Shown here piece after piece: positions 16,659-24,337 of a stretch of DNA of 64,000 nucleotides; within the stretch, counting starts at the first letter, position 1, and every line of letters starts with the position of its first letter. A program made the position numbers and the translations under genes. The stretch covers positions 2,418,001-2,482,000 of the forward strand of contig CBDCMP010000007.1 of NCBI GenBank assembly GCA_965218985.1, read 5' to 3'. Source of the stretch: Pseudopedobacter sp965218985. GTDB lineage: Bacteria; Bacteroidota; Bacteroidia; Sphingobacteriales; Sphingobacteriaceae. A model generated the notes under the pieces. The model saw only the letters and a list, made by a program, of their open reading frames with translations, searched no databases and had not been told where the DNA came from.

Positions 16659-16787
16659 GGCGTGGTACCTAACTCACCGTCTAGAGGTCCTGGTTCAACC
16701 TGGGAACGAATAAGCAGGCCCACGCCTTTGGCGTGAGCATTCCACTTATCCTCTCGTTCCCTTAAAAAATTACCAGTTTTCTAGACG
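16659..16787 (-). ncRNA. structured leader RNA with nested and competing stems
   Basis: Several perfect inverted pairs are nested here: CGTCTAGA (16678-16685) with TCTAGACG (16780-16787), GGGAACGA (16702-16709) with TCGTTCCC (16754-16761), ATAAG (16710-16714) with CTTAT (16745-16749), and CACGCC (16721-16726) with GGCGTG (16730-16735). In addition GGCGTGG (16659-16665) can pair with CCACGCC (16720-16726), which is mutually exclusive with the innermost stem. On the minus strand the distal arm is followed by TTTTG. This is what a switching leader RNA upstream of the TlpA-SusC-SusD operon would look like. It matches no riboswitch class that I can name. Confidence 0.5.
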
Positions 16788-16993
16788 AGACTCAAAGTGC
16801 GAGTGCTTCAAATATTTTAGAAGTATCGCTAAATTAACAAATCTTATTTATTCTTTAAATAAAGACATAGTCCTTTCCTATAAACATACATTAATGAACA
16901 ATAATATATAATATTATATAAATATACAAACTATTTACGTAAAAAATTATAGTATTTTATCTATTATATTGTAATTCAATTAGAATTACCAGT

Positions 16994-17389
16994 TTGAAGA
17001 AAGATAAAAAAGGACTTTCCAGAGGGGAGGTGCTCCATATTGTTGCAAAAACAAGCAAATTAACCATCAGGGAGATCACTGAAAAAGCGGGCTACAAACC
17101 CCCTTCATTCTATGTCCATGTGAAACAGGAGGAATTACCTTATGAAATTTTAGCCCGGTATGGAAAAGCCCTGGGGCATAATTTCGCAGATGAATTTCCG
17201 GAGATGAGCGATTATGTTTTTCAGGACGATCAAAGCTTTTATAATAAGAAAAAGCTCAGCTTTGAGGAGCTGGAACTTGAAAAAGATCGCTGGCAATCCA
17301 AATATCAGGAGCTGAATGAGAAATACCAGACACTGGCGGATAAATACCAGGTTTTACTGGAGGAGAAACTGGGGATGAATAAGGGATGA
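16994..17389 (+). CDS. HTH-like protein with C-terminal coiled coil
   Basis: A 131-residue protein starting at TTG. The N-terminal 60 residues look like a lambda-repressor-type helix-turn-helix ('LTIREITEKAGYKPPSFYV' with a following recognition-helix-like stretch). Residues about 88-126 are a heptad-rich coiled coil with repeats of 'KYQ(E/T)L' that would dimerise it. It is divergent from the TlpA-SusC-SusD operon and its structured leader, so a local regulator is a reasonable guess. No ligand-binding domain is present. Confidence 0.6.
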   Translation: MKKDKKGLSRGEVLHIVAKTSKLTIREITEKAGYKPPSFYVHVKQEELPYEILARYGKALGHNFADEFPEMSDYVFQDDQSFYNKKKLSFEELELEKDRWQSKYQELNEKYQTLADKYQVLLEEKLGMNKG

Positions 17390-17673
17390 AAGCGCCTTCT
17401 TTAGAGATGTTAAACAAAATAGCGATGTAAAGGCATCAGCGTTTTGTTGAAGATTGGAGAGAGCCTTTTTACAATGAAGGGAAACACAGGAATTTTAATG
17501 GATTTATCCATTTCCCCATCTCTTGTTGGTTTTATGATAAATTACGGACATTCAATTTTTTTATGTTTTTCCAGAAACTAGGATAAAGCTTGGGCAAATA
17601 TTACCATCACCTTATCAAAAAGAACCGCTCGATAGAAAACCTTGTTGAAGGTTTTGTCTAGCAGTTTCTTGCA

Positions 17674-17842
17674 GACAAATTTTATATTGAAGGCCTTGAG
17701 TTTAATATACCAGATGCTGGACTAGGTCCAACAGAAAAGATAAGACTCATGGTGCCAGAAATGGAATACCTGCTAAAGCAATTCAATAGTTTTTGTGACC
17801 GATGGTTTTATAGATCATGACCTTCTTCCCAAGTCCTGTCCT
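17674..17842 (+). pseudogene. decayed coding remnant, unknown family
   Basis: An open stretch with no start codon reads 'DKFYIEGLEFNIPDAGLGP' and 'TEKIRLMVPEMEYLLKQFN'. A one-base shift near 17808 would continue it as 'FVTDGFIDHDLLP'. The composition is protein-like (amphipathic helices, no low complexity), but upstream sequence has stops in all frames. I cannot name the family. The remaining bases between 17390 and 18334 hold another remnant on the opposite strand and a repeat pair, described separately. Confidence 0.35.
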
Positions 17843-17951
17843 GTAGTGTTCAGCGTAGCATCACACTACGGATCAAAGAATAATGATGAGTTTTCAAACT
17901 CTATATAAATGTCTGTAGTGTTTAGCACAGCTCTTCTACGGATTAAAGAAT
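17841..17951. repeat. two copies of a ~40-bp interspersed repeat
   Basis: Copy 1 (17841-17881) and copy 2 (17913-17951) both start CTGTAGTGTTYAGC and end CTACGGATYAAAGAAT; the middles differ slightly in length. In copy 1 GTAGTGT and ACACTAC can form a 7-bp hairpin; in copy 2 this has eroded to GTAG/CTAC. They lie between two coding remnants in an otherwise gene-free kilobase. Confidence 0.65.
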
Positions 17952-18085
17952 GGTTTTTGTCCGAGACCTCACATTGCAAAAATCTCAAAAGCATACTTTT
18001 GATAGCTAATTAGATTTTTATCAGGCTCATTCTTTGTCCATGCTTTTTCATTGTGGCTTATGCTAACCACTTTTTGAGTCCCTAC

Positions 18086-18232
18086 CTATCCAAGCTTGTT
18101 TAACACCTGACGGATAGAGATCAACTCTTCCGTATAAAAAACGTCTTCTTGAAAATTGATTAAAGTGACGAACTCCTCCGCATATACCTCTTTGAAATAT
18201 TTGGGCTGTATGATAGCCGGACGGATTGGAAA
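18086..18232 (-). pseudogene. decayed C-terminal coding remnant, unknown family
   Basis: The minus strand reads 'FPIRPAIIQPKYFKEVYAE', 'EFVTLINFQEDVFYTEELI' and 'SIRQVLNKLG' before a TAG at 18086-18088. The sequence has normal protein composition and a natural stop, but upstream frames are broken and no start is found. I do not recognise the family. An overlapping 71-codon frame starting at 18278 is a different reading frame and does not look like protein. Confidence 0.35.
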
Positions 18233-18334
18233 AAGCCCGAATGGAGAAGGAAAAATCTGCTTCGTTTAGGGAGTTCATTTCGATGCAACCGCAGTTTAAA
18301 CCCTTCTCTTTTTTTCCATCAAGAATCTCCTGAC

Positions 18335-18382
18335 AATAAAAGATAAAAAACTCTTTTATTATAAATAATTTTTTTATCTTTG
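18335..18382. promoter_or_regulatory. dyad operator upstream of the Rrf2 regulator
   Basis: The block contains AATAAAAGATAAAAA (18335-18349) and, about 20 bp on, TTTTTTATCTTT, so AAAGATAAAAAA faces its own complement. A second overlapping dyad pairs AATAAAAG with CTTTTATT. The block ends 8 bp before the rrf2 ATG. The same 15-mer recurs before the first gene of the downstream oxidase block, which makes it a candidate binding site for this regulator. Confidence 0.5.
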
Positions 18383-18389
18383 GTGCAGA

Positions 18390-18827
18390 ATGGGAATCTT
18401 TTCAAAAACTTGTGAATATGCGATGCGGGCTGTTTTTTTTATAGCCCATAAAACATCTTCTGGAGGCAGAGTGGGCATAAAGGAGATTGCTATGGGAATT
18501 GATTCGCCGGAACACTTTCTGGCAAAGATATTACAAGATTTAAGCAGAAGAGGCGTGGTGCAATCTGCTAAAGGTCCGAATGGTGGATTTTATATGGAAA
18601 GCACTGCCTTAAAAAGACCCTTAGCTGACGTAGTGGAAGCCGTAGACGGCAACGGCCTGTTCACTGGCTGCGGATTGGGATTGGAATATTGTTCTGAAAT
18701 TAATCCCTGTCCCTTACATCATGAATTTAAGGCCATAAGAAACAGGATCCATGAAATGCTCCAAAGCACTACAATTGAGCAGTTTAATGAGGATTTGAAC
18801 TTAGGGGTTACCAATCTTAAAAAGTAA
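18390..18827 (+). CDS. Rrf2 family transcriptional regulator with three-cysteine Fe-S site
   Basis: A 145-residue Rrf2-type winged-helix protein ('FSKTCEYAMRAVFFIAHKT', 'SPEHFLAKILQDLSRRGVV', 'GPNGGFYM'). A loop carries three cysteines, Cys94, Cys101 and Cys107, in 'GCGLGLEYCSEINPCPLH', the spacing used by NsrR/IscR-type proteins to bind an iron-sulfur cluster. NsrR senses NO; other members sense redox or iron-sulfur status. The gene heads a plus-strand block of haem-copper oxidase, truncated haemoglobins and hemerythrin, so control by NO or low oxygen is likely. The first gene of that block follows 45 bp downstream. Confidence 0.87.
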   Translation: MGIFSKTCEYAMRAVFFIAHKTSSGGRVGIKEIAMGIDSPEHFLAKILQDLSRRGVVQSAKGPNGGFYMESTALKRPLADVVEAVDGNGLFTGCGLGLEYCSEINPCPLHHEFKAIRNRIHEMLQSTTIEQFNEDLNLGVTNLKK

Positions 18828-18839
18828 TTTTTTAACTCT

Positions 18840-18854
18840 AATAAAAGATAAAAA
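18840..18854. promoter_or_regulatory. second copy of the AATAAAAGATAAAAA element
   Basis: An exact copy of the 15-mer found in front of rrf2 sits 19 bp before the ATG of the first oxidase-block gene, in the short gap after rrf2. Two identical 15-mers at two adjacent promoters suggest a shared regulator, most simply the Rrf2 protein itself. Confidence 0.45.
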
Positions 18855-18872
18855 GGTATTAATATCATTTAA

Positions 18873-19208
18873 ATGAAAAAGATTTTAACTATTGGTGCCG
18901 TCATGCTGCTTTGCTTTTGGAGTGAAGAGATGAAGGCTCAGATGCCCGGAAGCCGGCCAGGCCATGAAAATTTCTTTACAGAGGAGGTTTTGTTAGTTGG
19001 ATGTATTCTGATTTTGACAGGATTAGCCTGGTGGCTCATACGGAATAGTTTGAGATTGAGTGAAGCGGCAGCAGTGAAATCAATGGAGGAGGAGAAGGAT
19101 TGGCTTCATCAACAGTTGTATGATTTGGATGCGGAACAGATAGATGTGCTGATCAAACATATCACCCACCAAATGGCGGAAATGAAAAATAGCACTCCAA
19201 TTAAATAA
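18873..19208 (+). CDS. small membrane-anchored protein of the oxidase operon
   Basis: A 111-residue protein with a signal peptide (1-22, ending MKA), one membrane segment (about 38-58, 'VLLVGCILILTGLAWWLI') and a C-terminal charged tail predicted to be helical. I do not recognise the family. It lies 4 bp before the ccoN-like gene, and its topology resembles the N-terminal extension of that protein. A role in assembly or membrane anchoring of the oxidase is a guess from position. Confidence 0.55.
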   Translation: MKKILTIGAVMLLCFWSEEMKAQMPGSRPGHENFFTEEVLLVGCILILTGLAWWLIRNSLRLSEAAAVKSMEEEKDWLHQQLYDLDAEQIDVLIKHITHQMAEMKNSTPIK

Positions 19209-19212
19209 TGAA

Positions 19213-21030
19213 ATGAAAAAAGTCCTGACCCTATCTTTTTTTTGTTTGCTGACCAGTATCACATTTGGTGCAAAAGATAAAGATCCTTCGATTTTAGAAA
19301 ATCCAGGAGTGCTCATCACTATAGCACTTATTCTGATTCCTCTTTTAATAGTGGTCTACCTGGCCGCCATTAAGGTGAATAATTTAGTGCAACGGTTAAG
19401 GGCAGTAAAACTAAAAGATAAAGTAAAATCAATTTCCCATGCTCTGGAAGCGATTTCCTCTGATGAATTTATTGACGAGTTGACTAAACGCAAGCAAGCA
19501 GTGGAGTTTGAGTTAAGCGGAAAGGAATTATCAGGAGACTTGAAACCAGAGGACAAGAAAGGACTGCTTCATTATGTGAATGAAGAGGTATCCCCCCGCT
19601 TTATTGCTTCAAAGAAGAAAGCGACCAAAAGACCGAAAATTGACGATCGCTTAAGCAAGCTCATCATCTGGCATATGGTAACAGCCACATTTTGGTTGGT
19701 TTTAGGAACATCAATCGGGGAGTATTTAGGAATTAAGTTTGTGGCTCCCGATGTCGATCATATCAGCTGGTTGTCCTTTGGAAGGTTAAGGCCAGTACAC
19801 ACCAACATGGTCTTTTGGGGCTGGAGCTCACTCGCGATGATTGGCCTGGGCTATTATGTAGTTTATAGGGTGAGCAACGCAACTATCCGTAATTTAAGAT
19901 GGGCATGGGGAGCTTTAATCTCCATTAATCTGTCTGTTTTGTTAGGGTCAGTATCCTTAATGGCAGGCATAAATAATGCTGGAGGAGAATATCGGGAGTA
20001 CATATGGCCTATCATGTTGCTATTCGCCATTGGCGTGGCGATCACGTTAGTCAACTATCTGAAAATAATAGCGGCCCGTACCACAAAGGAGATTTATGTC
20101 TCTAATTGGTACATCGTCTCAGCAACCATGTTTACCATTGTCATCGCGTTAGTTGCATATCTCCCATTTTGGCAAGATGGATTAGGCTCAACCATAGCTC
20201 AGGGATATTATATGCATCAGGGCGTGGGCATGTGGTTCATGCTCTTCACTTTAGGTCTGGTTTACTATTTCCTTCCCCAGCAATTGAATAAACCTATTTA
20301 CTCCTATAGCCTGGGTATTCTTGCTTTTTGGACACAAATTCTATTTTATACGGTAATAGGTACCCATCATTTTATTTTTAGTGCCATACCCTGGTGGCTG
20401 CAAACCACCGCCATTATTGGAAGCATGGGGATGCTGATACCTGTAGCGGCAGGGACAACTAATTTCCTGATGACCATGAAGGGTGATTTTCATAAAATTG
20501 GTTCAAGCTATACCCTGCCCTTTTACCTAGTGGCCATTATATTTTATTTCACGGGCTCATTTCAGGGAACTGCCGAAGCATTTCGCTCAGCAAATCTTTA
20601 TTGGCATTTCACAGATTTCACCGTAGCTCATTCACACCTCACCATGTATGGCATCATCACTTTTTTCCTGTGGGCTTTTATCTATACGCTTATTCCCCGC
20701 TTAACAGGCAAAGAGCCTCGGCAGAGTTTAGTGGGTGTCCATTTCTGGATGGCTTTCATTGGGTTGCTGTTTTATACCATCCCATTAATGATAGGAAGCA
20801 CTTTGAAAGGCGTTTCCTGGCAAGCGGGAGAACCATTTATCAATACGGTGATCACCATGGCCCCTTACTGGTTATGGAGAGCAATAGGAGGATCATTGAT
20901 GTGGGCTTCCCATCTCGTATTTGCCTATAACTTGTATGGTATGATAGGAAAGCCCGAACAAGAGGATATTCAGAAAGTCTTATTTGAGGAATTAAAAAAC
21001 ATAAAAGACAGCGGACATGCAACTATATAA
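19213..21030 (+). CDS. ccoN: cbb3-type cytochrome c oxidase subunit I, with N-terminal extension
   Basis: A 605-residue haem-copper oxidase subunit of the C (cbb3) family. The core starts near residue 150. It has the low-spin haem ligand region 'FGRLRPVHTN' (His196), the Cu-B helix 'MHQGVGMWFMLFTLGL' followed by 'IYSYSLGILAFW' with the tyrosine expected in cbb3 oxidases, the 'GTHHF' histidine pair, and 'VAHSHLTMYG' for the haem ligands. The glutamates of NO reductase are absent, supporting an oxygen reductase. Unusual is a 145-residue N-terminal extension with a signal-like segment (1-20), a membrane segment (33-52) and a lysine-rich soluble stretch. Its last 14 bp overlap the next gene, indicating translational coupling. 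Confidence 0.88.
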   Translation: MKKVLTLSFFCLLTSITFGAKDKDPSILENPGVLITIALILIPLLIVVYLAAIKVNNLVQRLRAVKLKDKVKSISHALEAISSDEFIDELTKRKQAVEFELSGKELSGDLKPEDKKGLLHYVNEEVSPRFIASKKKATKRPKIDDRLSKLIIWHMVTATFWLVLGTSIGEYLGIKFVAPDVDHISWLSFGRLRPVHTNMVFWGWSSLAMIGLGYYVVYRVSNATIRNLRWAWGALISINLSVLLGSVSLMAGINNAGGEYREYIWPIMLLFAIGVAITLVNYLKIIAARTTKEIYVSNWYIVSATMFTIVIALVAYLPFWQDGLGSTIAQGYYMHQGVGMWFMLFTLGLVYYFLPQQLNKPIYSYSLGILAFWTQILFYTVIGTHHFIFSAIPWWLQTTAIIGSMGMLIPVAAGTTNFLMTMKGDFHKIGSSYTLPFYLVAIIFYFTGSFQGTAEAFRSANLYWHFTDFTVAHSHLTMYGIITFFLWAFIYTLIPRLTGKEPRQSLVGVHFWMAFIGLLFYTIPLMIGSTLKGVSWQAGEPFINTVITMAPYWLWRAIGGSLMWASHLVFAYNLYGMIGKPEQEDIQKVLFEELKNIKDSGHATI

Positions 21031-22048
21031 TAATCATAAAAGACTGTTCACCATTGCCATCATTTTTTTTCTGGCTTTGACATTCTTTGCTGCCATTATT
21101 CCGGCGTTCAAAGCACAGGAGGATAATTCGCCCTTACCTGAAAGTGAGCCGCTATCAGCAGAGGCTACATTGGGGAAAGCGGTTTTTGTGAAGGAAGGAT
21201 GTGTGGCATGCCATACGCAACAAGTCCGTAATGTGGATATGGATAAAGTTTGGGGAGAACGACCGAGTATAGCGGCTGATTATGCCAGAAACACAAGAAC
21301 CGATTTTTGGCGTAATACGGCTAACCTTTTAGGTTCAGAACGTACAGGACCGGATTTGACCAATATTGGAACCCGGCAACCGAGTATAGATTGGCATTTG
21401 CTTCACCTCTTTAATCCAAGAAGTGTGGTGGAAGCATCCATTATGCCCGCTTATAGCTGGATGTTTGAGGTGAAAGAAAAGCCGGATCAGGGAGATATGA
21501 TTGTACAGGTTCCCGATGAATTCCGTAAAGGAATCAAAGGGAGCATCATTGCCTTGCCGGATGCACTTCATCTGGTGGCTTACTTACAGTCATTAAAGCA
21601 AAGCAAGCTGCCTGATGGCCGGCAGATTCCCACTTTTTTATATAAAAAAGCAATGGAAGGTTCAGGCGCAGGACAGGATCAAAGCACTGCCAATCATGTT
21701 GATGGAACCAGTTTATACACCGCCAATTGCCAAAGCTGCCATCAGGCAAACGGGGAAGGGTTAAAAGGAGCATTCCCTTCTTTAAAAGGGAGCCGGATTG
21801 TGTTGGATGATGACCCAAAAACCTTGTTCACCATTATCATGAAAGGTTATAGCGGAAGAATAAAAGAAGGCTACGGGGAAATGCCGCCCATAGGAACAAA
21901 TAATAATTTAAAACCTGAAGAGATTGTAGCCATTATGAATCATGAAAGGACAAGCTGGGGAAATGCCGCCCGGGAAGTCAAGTTGGAAGAAATTAAGGCA
22001 TGGTATGCATCAATGAAAGCCGAACCAGCTGCGGGCAATGTAAGATAA
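21017..22048 (+). CDS. ccoO: CcoO-like mono-haem subunit fused to a cytochrome c domain
   Basis: A 343-residue protein with one N-terminal membrane anchor (about 10-30) and two haem c attachment sites. The first, CVACH at 62-66 in 'GCVACHTQQVRN', matches CcoO of cbb3 oxidases. The second, CQSCH near residue 238, belongs to a class I cytochrome c domain with the later methionine ligand in 'GEMPPIG'. It combines a CcoO-like part with a mono-haem domain, which could take the place of the usual di-haem CcoP. It starts inside the ccoN gene and is the electron-input subunit. Confidence 0.85.
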   Translation: MQLYNNHKRLFTIAIIFFLALTFFAAIIPAFKAQEDNSPLPESEPLSAEATLGKAVFVKEGCVACHTQQVRNVDMDKVWGERPSIAADYARNTRTDFWRNTANLLGSERTGPDLTNIGTRQPSIDWHLLHLFNPRSVVEASIMPAYSWMFEVKEKPDQGDMIVQVPDEFRKGIKGSIIALPDALHLVAYLQSLKQSKLPDGRQIPTFLYKKAMEGSGAGQDQSTANHVDGTSLYTANCQSCHQANGEGLKGAFPSLKGSRIVLDDDPKTLFTIIMKGYSGRIKEGYGEMPPIGTNNNLKPEEIVAIMNHERTSWGNAAREVKLEEIKAWYASMKAEPAAGNVR

Positions 22049-22053
22049 TAGAG

Positions 22054-22389
22054 ATGAAAAAGTCAAAAAAATATAGCAAAGAATTACCGAAGCGGTCTAT
22101 ATATCATAGGAATTTCAAAAGATTCCGTATTCGACTGGCTTTCCTCCTGCTTCCTTTACTATTAAACATCAGGGTGGCGAAAGCATGTGAAGCCTGTAAT
22201 CAAAGGCAGCCAAAGCTATTACAGGGCATCACTCATGGCTCAGGGCCAGAAAGTTGGTGGGATTATGTGGTGGTGGTCTTCATGCTTATGGTCACTGTTT
22301 ATTCCTTTTATGCAACGGTGAAATGCCTGATGAGGCCCAATGAAAAAAAATATAAAAACATTAAGAATTTCATTTTAACAGAGCAGTAA
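22054..22389 (+). CDS. small membrane protein of the oxidase operon with CxxC
   Basis: A 111-residue protein starting 'MKKSKKYSKELPKRS' at 22054 (the open frame extends upstream, but that part overlaps ccoO). It has a basic N-terminus, a first hydrophobic segment (about 28-42), then 'KACEACNQRQ' with a CxxC just outside, and a second membrane segment (about 72-88). No haem motif is present (no CxxCH). Its stop overlaps the next start by one base. Function is unknown; it might bind copper or hold an assembly disulfide. Confidence 0.55.
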   Translation: MKKSKKYSKELPKRSIYHRNFKRFRIRLAFLLLPLLLNIRVAKACEACNQRQPKLLQGITHGSGPESWWDYVVVVFMLMVTVYSFYATVKCLMRPNEKKYKNIKNFILTEQ

Positions 22390-22802
22390 TGGAAGGGAGA
22401 AGTTTTGTGATGCTATTTATCGACGATGATGAACAACCCATTGGGAATTTTCCTGCCCCTGTGGCTTTTGAGCTGGACACTAAGAAATTGACCGATGGGA
22501 AGCATATCCTCAAAATCGTGAGTAAGGATGAAAATGGTAAAGAAGGGATTAAGCACATTCCTTTTACGGTGCGTAATGGTCCTGCCATAGCAGTAGAAGG
22601 ATTAAGTAAAGATGAAGTAGTAGACGGTGTGGTGCCTTTGATGATCAATGCTTACGGTAAAGGGGCACAGAAATCTTTCATTTTACGTGGAAGTGAAACA
22701 CCCCAAAGCATCCCTTTCTGGATTTTAATTTTACTCCTATTATTTGTCGCCTGGGCAATCTACTATCAGATCACATCAGGTACTATTAATTTATTCGAAT
22801 GA
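22389..22802 (+). CDS. oxidase-associated C-tail-anchored protein
   Basis: A 137-residue protein with a beta-rich N-terminal domain (residues 1-105: 'GNFPAPVAFELDTKKLTDG', 'KHILKIVSKDENGKEG', 'HIPFTVRNGPAI', Ig-like in pattern) and a single C-terminal membrane segment (about 110-130, 'IPFWILILLLLFVAWAIYY'). It has no signal peptide. It is locked into the operon by overlaps on both sides (1 bp before, 4 bp after). Such proteins occur in Bacteroidota oxidase clusters, often annotated loosely as cytochrome oxidase subunits; I see no haem or copper motif. Confidence 0.55.
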   Translation: MEGRSFVMLFIDDDEQPIGNFPAPVAFELDTKKLTDGKHILKIVSKDENGKEGIKHIPFTVRNGPAIAVEGLSKDEVVDGVVPLMINAYGKGAQKSFILRGSETPQSIPFWILILLLLFVAWAIYYQITSGTINLFE

Positions 22803-23185
22803 AAGATATTGAGAATTTAGAAGACATCCAGCTATTTGTAGATGAGTTTTACCTCAAAGTAAAAAGAGACACACTCATTGGACCTATATTCCTGGAAAAA
22901 ATCCCCGAAGACTGGCAACCCCATCTGAATAAGATGTATGCATTTTGGAATGCGGCATTGTTCGCTGAACCTGGATTTAAGGGCAACCCATTTGCCAAAC
23001 ATGCGCCATTAAAAATAGAGGCCAAGCATTTTGAAAGATGGCTGCAGCTGTTTGATGAAACCATCAATCAGTATTTTAAAGGGGAAATGGCAGAGGATGC
23101 GAAAAATAGGGCCCAGCTGATGGCTAAAATGTTTTTAAGCAGGCTTCAAAAGATGGCTGGAGGCTCGGATAAAATAATTTTTTAA
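22799..23185 (+). CDS. group III truncated haemoglobin
   Basis: A 128-residue globin of the short 2-on-2 fold, group III. It has the shortened N-terminal helix ('IQLFVDEFYLKVKRDTLIG'), 'KMYAFWNAALF' and the proximal histidine His77 in 'KHFERWLQLFDETI'. Group III truncated haemoglobins bind O2 and NO; in Campylobacter (Ctb) they are linked to microaerobic growth and nitrosative stress. It is the first of two tandem paralogues and overlaps the previous gene by 4 bp. Confidence 0.88.
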   Translation: MKDIENLEDIQLFVDEFYLKVKRDTLIGPIFLEKIPEDWQPHLNKMYAFWNAALFAEPGFKGNPFAKHAPLKIEAKHFERWLQLFDETINQYFKGEMAEDAKNRAQLMAKMFLSRLQKMAGGSDKIIF

Positions 23186-23189
23186 TAAA

Positions 23190-23570
23190 ATGGAAGTACA
23201 AAGTAAACAACATGATCTAGCAGATGAGGAAGATATTACTTTATTAGTGAATACCTTTTATGCCAAAATAAGACAGCATGAGTTGTTGTTTTCGGTGTTT
23301 GACCCTATTATTAAGGGCAATTGGGAAGCTCATTTACAAAAGATGGTCACCTTTTGGTCAACGCTTTTACTTTATACCAGACAGTATAAGGAAGACCCTT
23401 TACCTAAACACCTCCCCTTACCCTTACAAAAAAAGCACTTTGATGAATGGTTAAGGTTGTTCAATGAAACTGTTGACGGGCTGTTTAAGGGTGAGCTGGC
23501 AAATAATGCCAAAAAGAGGGCCTTCAGCATTGCCAGAATAATGAAAGCAGTTAAAAATATAGAAGAGTAG
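23190..23570 (+). CDS. group III truncated haemoglobin, second copy
   Basis: A 126-residue paralogue of the preceding globin, with 'ITLLVNTFYAKIRQHELLF', 'KMVTFWSTLLLYTRQY' and proximal histidine His83 in 'KKHFDEWLRLFNETVD'. The two differ at many positions, so the duplication is old and the copies may have different ligand affinities. It starts 4 bp after the first globin stop, and its TAG is immediately followed by the ATG of the next gene. Confidence 0.88.
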   Translation: MEVQSKQHDLADEEDITLLVNTFYAKIRQHELLFSVFDPIIKGNWEAHLQKMVTFWSTLLLYTRQYKEDPLPKHLPLPLQKKHFDEWLRLFNETVDGLFKGELANNAKKRAFSIARIMKAVKNIEE

Positions 23571-24092
23571 ATGAAAGCGCAAAACATCGCTTCCTTAAGA
23601 AGTTTTATAGCCATTTTTTGGTTGGGTTTTTTTATGGCGATAAGTTTTATGGAGGCACCCTTAAAGTTCAACATAACAAGCATTACTTTGACACAGGGAT
23701 TAGCTATCGGCAGGGTGGTATTTGCTCATCTTAATAAATGGGAATGGTTTTTTTGGCTCCTCATCGTTGCTTCCTGTTTTTTTAGCCGACCTTCTTTTTT
23801 AGGATTGGTTTTCATATCCTTTGCAGGTATCATCCTGATATTGGAAAGTTTCTGGCTGCTTCCCCTATTAGATGTTAGGGCCAAGCAAATCATCCTCGGG
23901 CAACTACCGGAAAAGAATGACTTGCACACCTATTATGTGATTTTAGAAATACTTAAGGTTCCGGTTTTATTACTCCTAGTTTGGAAAAGTAACCGTTCGT
24001 TTTACGCTCCGAATATCATTCATCAGACATCATGTTTAAAATCAGCTACAAAATGGAACAATTACAAATCAATGATCATTATAAAATATTAA
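23571..24092 (+). CDS. four-helix integral membrane protein, unknown
   Basis: A protein of up to 173 residues with four hydrophobic segments (about 10-26, 56-72, 76-98, 122-138). It begins with 'FIAIFWLGFFMAISFMEAP', a pattern seen in small DUF4149-like membrane proteins. The last 30 residues are polar and overlap the beginning of the cupin gene by about 40 bp, so the natural end may be near 24000 with a shifted stop. It starts directly after the globin stop. No cofactor motif is visible. Confidence 0.55.
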   Translation: MKAQNIASLRSFIAIFWLGFFMAISFMEAPLKFNITSITLTQGLAIGRVVFAHLNKWEWFFWLLIVASCFFSRPSFLGLVFISFAGIILILESFWLLPLLDVRAKQIILGQLPEKNDLHTYYVILEILKVPVLLLLVWKSNRSFYAPNIIHQTSCLKSATKWNNYKSMIIIKY

Positions 24093-24331
24093 GGGTGCAG
24101 TACGAGGCCGGTAAAAACATGCCTCGCCACTTCGCCAGTTCAGACGCTTTCATACTAGTGACCACAGGAAGAGCCTTGCTAATTTTTAACGATGAAACTG
24201 TTGAACTAAAGCCTCATTCTCCTTTTTCTATCAAAGCCAAAAGGCCGCATATATTAAAGGTAATAGATGATTTTGAGGCGTATATTGTTTTGGCAAATGA
24301 TGCCGAAATCGAATTTTCATCTCCTCATTAA
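24053..24331 (+). CDS. small cupin-domain protein
   Basis: A 92-residue single-cupin protein beginning 'MEQLQINDHYKILRVQYEAG'. It contains 'MPRHFASSDAFILVTTGRA' and 'HSPFSIKAKRPHILKVID', the two strand motifs of a cupin barrel, with His residues that might bind a metal. The ATG at 24053 is preferred to the one at 24032. It resembles the second cupin at the end of this block. Its role is unknown; small cupins are common next to globin and hemerythrin genes in Bacteroidota. Confidence 0.6.
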   Translation: MEQLQINDHYKILRVQYEAGKNMPRHFASSDAFILVTTGRALLIFNDETVELKPHSPFSIKAKRPHILKVIDDFEAYIVLANDAEIEFSSPH

Positions 24332-24337
24332 GCTGCC

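Noticed and set aside
16690..16720. A tRNA T-arm-like string GGTTCAACC in the structured leader
   Set aside because: The flanking bases do not form the five-pair T-stem, and no acceptor, anticodon or D arm can be drawn; the surrounding inverted repeats explain the structure better.
18063..18278. 71-codon minus-strand frame starting at 18278
   Set aside because: Its translation is Ser/Arg/Gly-rich and unlike protein, while another frame of the same DNA reads as a normal C-terminal fragment.
19213..21030. The haem-copper oxidase subunit as a nitric oxide reductase
   Set aside because: Location beside globins suggested NO, but the conserved glutamates of NorB are absent and the cbb3-type tyrosine segment YSYSLG is present.
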